A DNA stretch of 7,501 bases, from NCBI GenBank assembly GCA_900751785.1, contig CAADSM010000163.1:1-7501 (forward strand), given 5' to 3'. This DNA comes from Lachnospiraceae bacterium (GTDB lineage Bacteria > Bacillota > Clostridia > Lachnospirales > Lachnospiraceae). Below, in pieces: positions 5,767 to 7,501 of the stretch. Below the pieces are notes generated by a model that was not told the origin of the DNA, made no database searches, and saw only the letters and a list, made by a program, of their open reading frames with translations. Numbering within the stretch: the first letter of the stretch is position 1; the number at the start of each line of letters is the position of its first letter. The translations under genes and the position numbers were made by a program.

Positions 5767-5795
5767 GCCGGGACGGGAAAATGATTCCTGCCGGC
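5767..5795 (+). promoter_or_regulatory. Bulged hairpin in the glmM leader
   Basis: GCCGG (5767-5771) pairs with CCGGC (5791-5795). After a 2-nt GA bulge, CGGGAA (5774-5779) pairs with TTCCTG (5785-5790) around a 5-nt loop. This makes 11 bp at the predicted 5' end of the transcript. A 5' stem often protects mRNA. It does not resemble the glmS ribozyme, which belongs to a different gene. Any ligand response is speculation. Confidence 0.45.
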
Positions 5796-5819
5796 GGCGC
5801 GAGTATAAAAATTAGAGAT

Positions 5820-5825
5820 AAGAGG
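5820..5825 (+). promoter_or_regulatory. glmM ribosome binding site
   Basis: AAGAGG lies 9 nt before ATG 5835. The in-frame ATG at 5826 directly abuts it and is too close, and ATG 5763 falls at the predicted transcription start. Confidence 0.75.
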
Positions 5826-5834
5826 ATGATCATT

Positions 5835-7178
5835 ATGGGAAAATATTTTGGGACAGACGGCTTCCGTGGGGAAGCAAATGTAGTTCTTACAGTTGAGCAT
5901 GCATTTAAGGTAGGCCGTTATCTCGGCTGGTATTTCGGACAGGATCACAAGGCAAGGATCGTGATCGGCAAGGACACAAGACGGAGCAGCTATATGTTTG
6001 AGTATGCTCTGGCAGCCGGACTGACGGCTTCCGGAGCGGATGCGTACCTGCTCCACGTTACGACAACGCCGAGCGTTTCCTATGTCGTAAGGACAGAGGA
6101 TTTTGACTGCGGCATCATGATCTCTGCGAGCCACAACCCGTTCTATGACAACGGAATCAAGGTGATCAACAGTGCGGGACATAAGATGGAGGCAGAGGTA
6201 GAAGAGAAGATCGAGGCTTACATCGACGGAGAGATCGAAGAGCTTCCGCTGGCGACAAAGGAAGAAATCGGACGCACCATCGATTACGCAGCGGGAAGAA
6301 ACCGCTACATCGGACACCTGATCTCGCTGGCAACCCGTTCCTTCAAGGATATGAGAGTCGGACTCGACTGTGCAAATGGAAGTTCATTTGCCATCGCAAA
6401 GAGCGTGTTCGATGCGCTTGGGGCAAAGACTTATGTCATCAACAATGAGCCGGATGGAACAAACATCAACACAAACTGCGGTTCTACACATATCGAGGTC
6501 CTCCAGGAGTTTGTAAAGGAGAAGAAGCTGGATGTGGGATTCGCCTACGACGGAGATGCGGACAGATGTATTGCTGTGGATGAGAACGGCAATGTCATTG
6601 ACGGAGACCTCATCATGTACATCTGCGGAAAATATCTGATGGAGCAGGGACGCCTTGCCGGAAATACGATCGTGACGACAGTTATGTCCAACCTCGGCCT
6701 TTACAAGGCGTGTGAGAAGATCGGGATGAAGTATGAGCAGACTGCGGTAGGCGACAAGTATGTATATGAGAATATGCTGAAGAATGGATTCGTTCTCGGC
6801 GGCGAGCAGTCCGGCCATATCATCTTCAGCAAGCATGCGAGGACAGGAGATGGAATCCTGACATCTCTTATGGTCATGGAAGTGATCCTTGAAAAGAAGC
6901 AGTCGCTTGGGAAACTTGCAGAGGAAGTCAAGATCTATCCGCAGCTCCTGAAGAACGTGCGTGTGAAGGATAAGAAGACCGCGCGCGAGAATCCGGCCGT
7001 ACAGGCAGCGGTGGAGAAGGCTGCGGAAGAGCTTGGAACAGAGGGGCGCATCCTCGTAAGAGAGAGCGGTACAGAACCGGTGATCCGCGTTATGGTCGAG
7101 GCTGCGACAGATGATATCTGCGAAAAATACGTGGACAGCGTCGTGAAAGTGATCGAGGCAGAGGGGCTGACGGAATAA
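5835..7178 (+). CDS. glmM: Phosphoglucosamine mutase
   Basis: GlmM interconverts glucosamine-6-phosphate and glucosamine-1-phosphate, the step between GlmS and GlmU on the way to UDP-GlcNAc for peptidoglycan. The 447-aa length is typical. The protein opens with YFGTDGFRGEAN. The phosphoserine loop is ISASHNPFYDNGIK (residues 96-109), with Ser99 as the phosphorylated residue; HNPFYDNGIK is characteristic of GlmM among hexosephosphate mutases. DGDADR (239-244) binds Mg2+, with Ala where E. coli has Gly. GGEQSGH (322-328) recognises the sugar, and RESGTEPVIRVMVE (409-422) is the C-terminal phosphate-binding loop. All four domains are present. It has its own promoter, and no glmS or cdaA-cdaR lies beside it in this window. 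Confidence 0.96.
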   Translation: MGKYFGTDGFRGEANVVLTVEHAFKVGRYLGWYFGQDHKARIVIGKDTRRSSYMFEYALAAGLTASGADAYLLHVTTTPSVSYVVRTEDFDCGIMISASHNPFYDNGIKVINSAGHKMEAEVEEKIEAYIDGEIEELPLATKEEIGRTIDYAAGRNRYIGHLISLATRSFKDMRVGLDCANGSSFAIAKSVFDALGAKTYVINNEPDGTNINTNCGSTHIEVLQEFVKEKKLDVGFAYDGDADRCIAVDENGNVIDGDLIMYICGKYLMEQGRLAGNTIVTTVMSNLGLYKACEKIGMKYEQTAVGDKYVYENMLKNGFVLGGEQSGHIIFSKHARTGDGILTSLMVMEVILEKKQSLGKLAEEVKIYPQLLKNVRVKDKKTARENPAVQAAVEKAAEELGTEGRILVRESGTEPVIRVMVEAATDDICEKYVDSVVKVIEAEGLTE

Positions 7179-7219
7179 ATTCAGCCAGATCATAATTGAG
7201 ATGTGATATCAGTTTTATA

Positions 7220-7274
7220 CACATAGAAGCGGCAGAGAGGACGAAAATCTTCTCTGCCGCTTTTGCGCTATGTG
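7220..7274. terminator. Long hairpin terminator between glmM and the SPOR-domain gene
   Basis: A 15-bp inner stem (7227-7241 with 7248-7262, one G-T pair, loop CGAAAA) is followed on the plus strand by TTTTGCG, consistent with an intrinsic terminator about 50 nt after the glmM stop. An outer 7-bp pair, CACATAG (7220-7226) with CTATGTG (7268-7274), closes around it and leaves TTGCG unpaired on one side. The element lies between convergent genes and can form on either strand; on the minus strand only TTCTATG follows. Confidence 0.8.
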
Positions 7275-7330
7275 CATCTGAGCTGCCAGGGTGAAAATCG
7301 TTCCGCAGAAGGACTATCCCTATACGGGAC

Positions 7331-7501
7331 TTACCGGCTGATCACCACAGTCTGGTATCCGGCCTGACGAAGTCTGCGCTCCATCGCGGCTGCCTCGTCA
7401 AGTGTTGGGAACACGCCCACTGTGACCCGGTACAGTCCGTCGCCCACTGCGATGTCGGCGGGGGAAAAAAGGCCCCTCAACTCCTTGAACAGACGGGCTG
7501 G
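7331..7501 (-). CDS. SPOR-domain protein, C-terminal fragment
   Basis: The frame is open from the window edge to TAA at 7333-7331 and shows the last 56 residues; the start lies outside. YRVTVGVFPTLDEAAAM, then LRQAGYQTVVISR at the very end, fits the SPOR fold (beta strand with V-x-V-G-x-F, a helix rich in Ala/Glu, and a final G-Y-x-x-x-V strand). SPOR domains bind glycan strands stripped of stem peptides, so the protein probably acts at the cell wall. The preceding LFKELRGLFSPADIAVGDG could be the end of a first, tandem SPOR repeat. In Firmicutes such C-termini often sit on N-acetylmuramoyl-L-alanine amidases or spore cell-wall hydrolases, but the catalytic part cannot be seen. It converges on glmM. 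Confidence 0.75.
   Translation of the reverse strand, partial: PARLFKELRGLFSPADIAVGDGLYRVTVGVFPTLDEAAAMERRLRQAGYQTVVISR

Noticed and set aside
5763..5834. 24-residue N-terminal extension of GlmM
   Set aside because: ATG 5763 falls at the predicted transcription start without a ribosome site. GlmM normally begins right before YFGTDG.
5764..5834. glmS-type ribozyme in the glmM leader
   Set aside because: The leader is only about 70 nt, holds one stem-loop, and the downstream gene is glmM, not glmS.

Overview
This looks like an ordinary chromosomal stretch from a Gram-positive anaerobe of the Clostridia, most likely Lachnospiraceae. That placement rests on protein wording recalled from the family (GTDGCGTK in PurM, a long [16 protein letters not shown] loop in PurN), strong AAGGAGG-type ribosome sites, near-consensus TATAAT promoters with 17-bp spacers, and roughly balanced base composition. 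The species cannot be named from this window. I see no phage, transposon, CRISPR array, tRNA or rRNA.

Layout. (1) Positions 131-3136, plus strand: a purine operon, purM-purN-purD. purM and purN overlap by 7 nt. purN and purD are separated by 88 nt carrying two back-to-back RNA hairpins. Positions 1-130 hold no convincing gene, only GC-rich inverted repeats. (2) 3169-3768, minus: a small single-domain (p)ppGpp synthetase that converges on purD. The two genes share a hairpin terminator containing the synthetase stop codon. (3) 3929-4585, plus: a Crp/Fnr-type regulator with its own good promoter, diverging from the synthetase and ending at a bulged hairpin. (4) 4659-5456, minus: a Cof-type HAD phosphatase with its own promoter and a structured leader of about 97 nt. 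(5) 5457-5834: a 378-nt divergent intergenic region with two promoters, several hairpins and a striking 30-bp nested palindrome. (6) 5835-7178, plus: glmM, phosphoglucosamine mutase, for cell-wall precursor synthesis. (7) 7331-7501, minus: the C-terminal end of a SPOR-domain protein, cut by the window edge and convergent with glmM across a long hairpin.

How the genes fit together. PurD, PurN and PurM catalyse steps 2, 3 and 5 of de novo IMP synthesis and are clearly co-transcribed. The alarmone synthetase consumes GTP or GDP and its product restrains purine synthesis in Firmicutes, so its place beside the operon is thematically apt, but it is not in the same transcript. GlmM and the SPOR protein both relate to peptidoglycan. 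The Crp/Fnr regulator and the HAD phosphatase show no clear functional link to their neighbours.

No undescribed multi-gene system is visible. What deserves a second look is non-coding: the nested palindrome between the HAD gene and glmM, the twin hairpins between purN and purD, and the structured leaders of the HAD gene and glmM.
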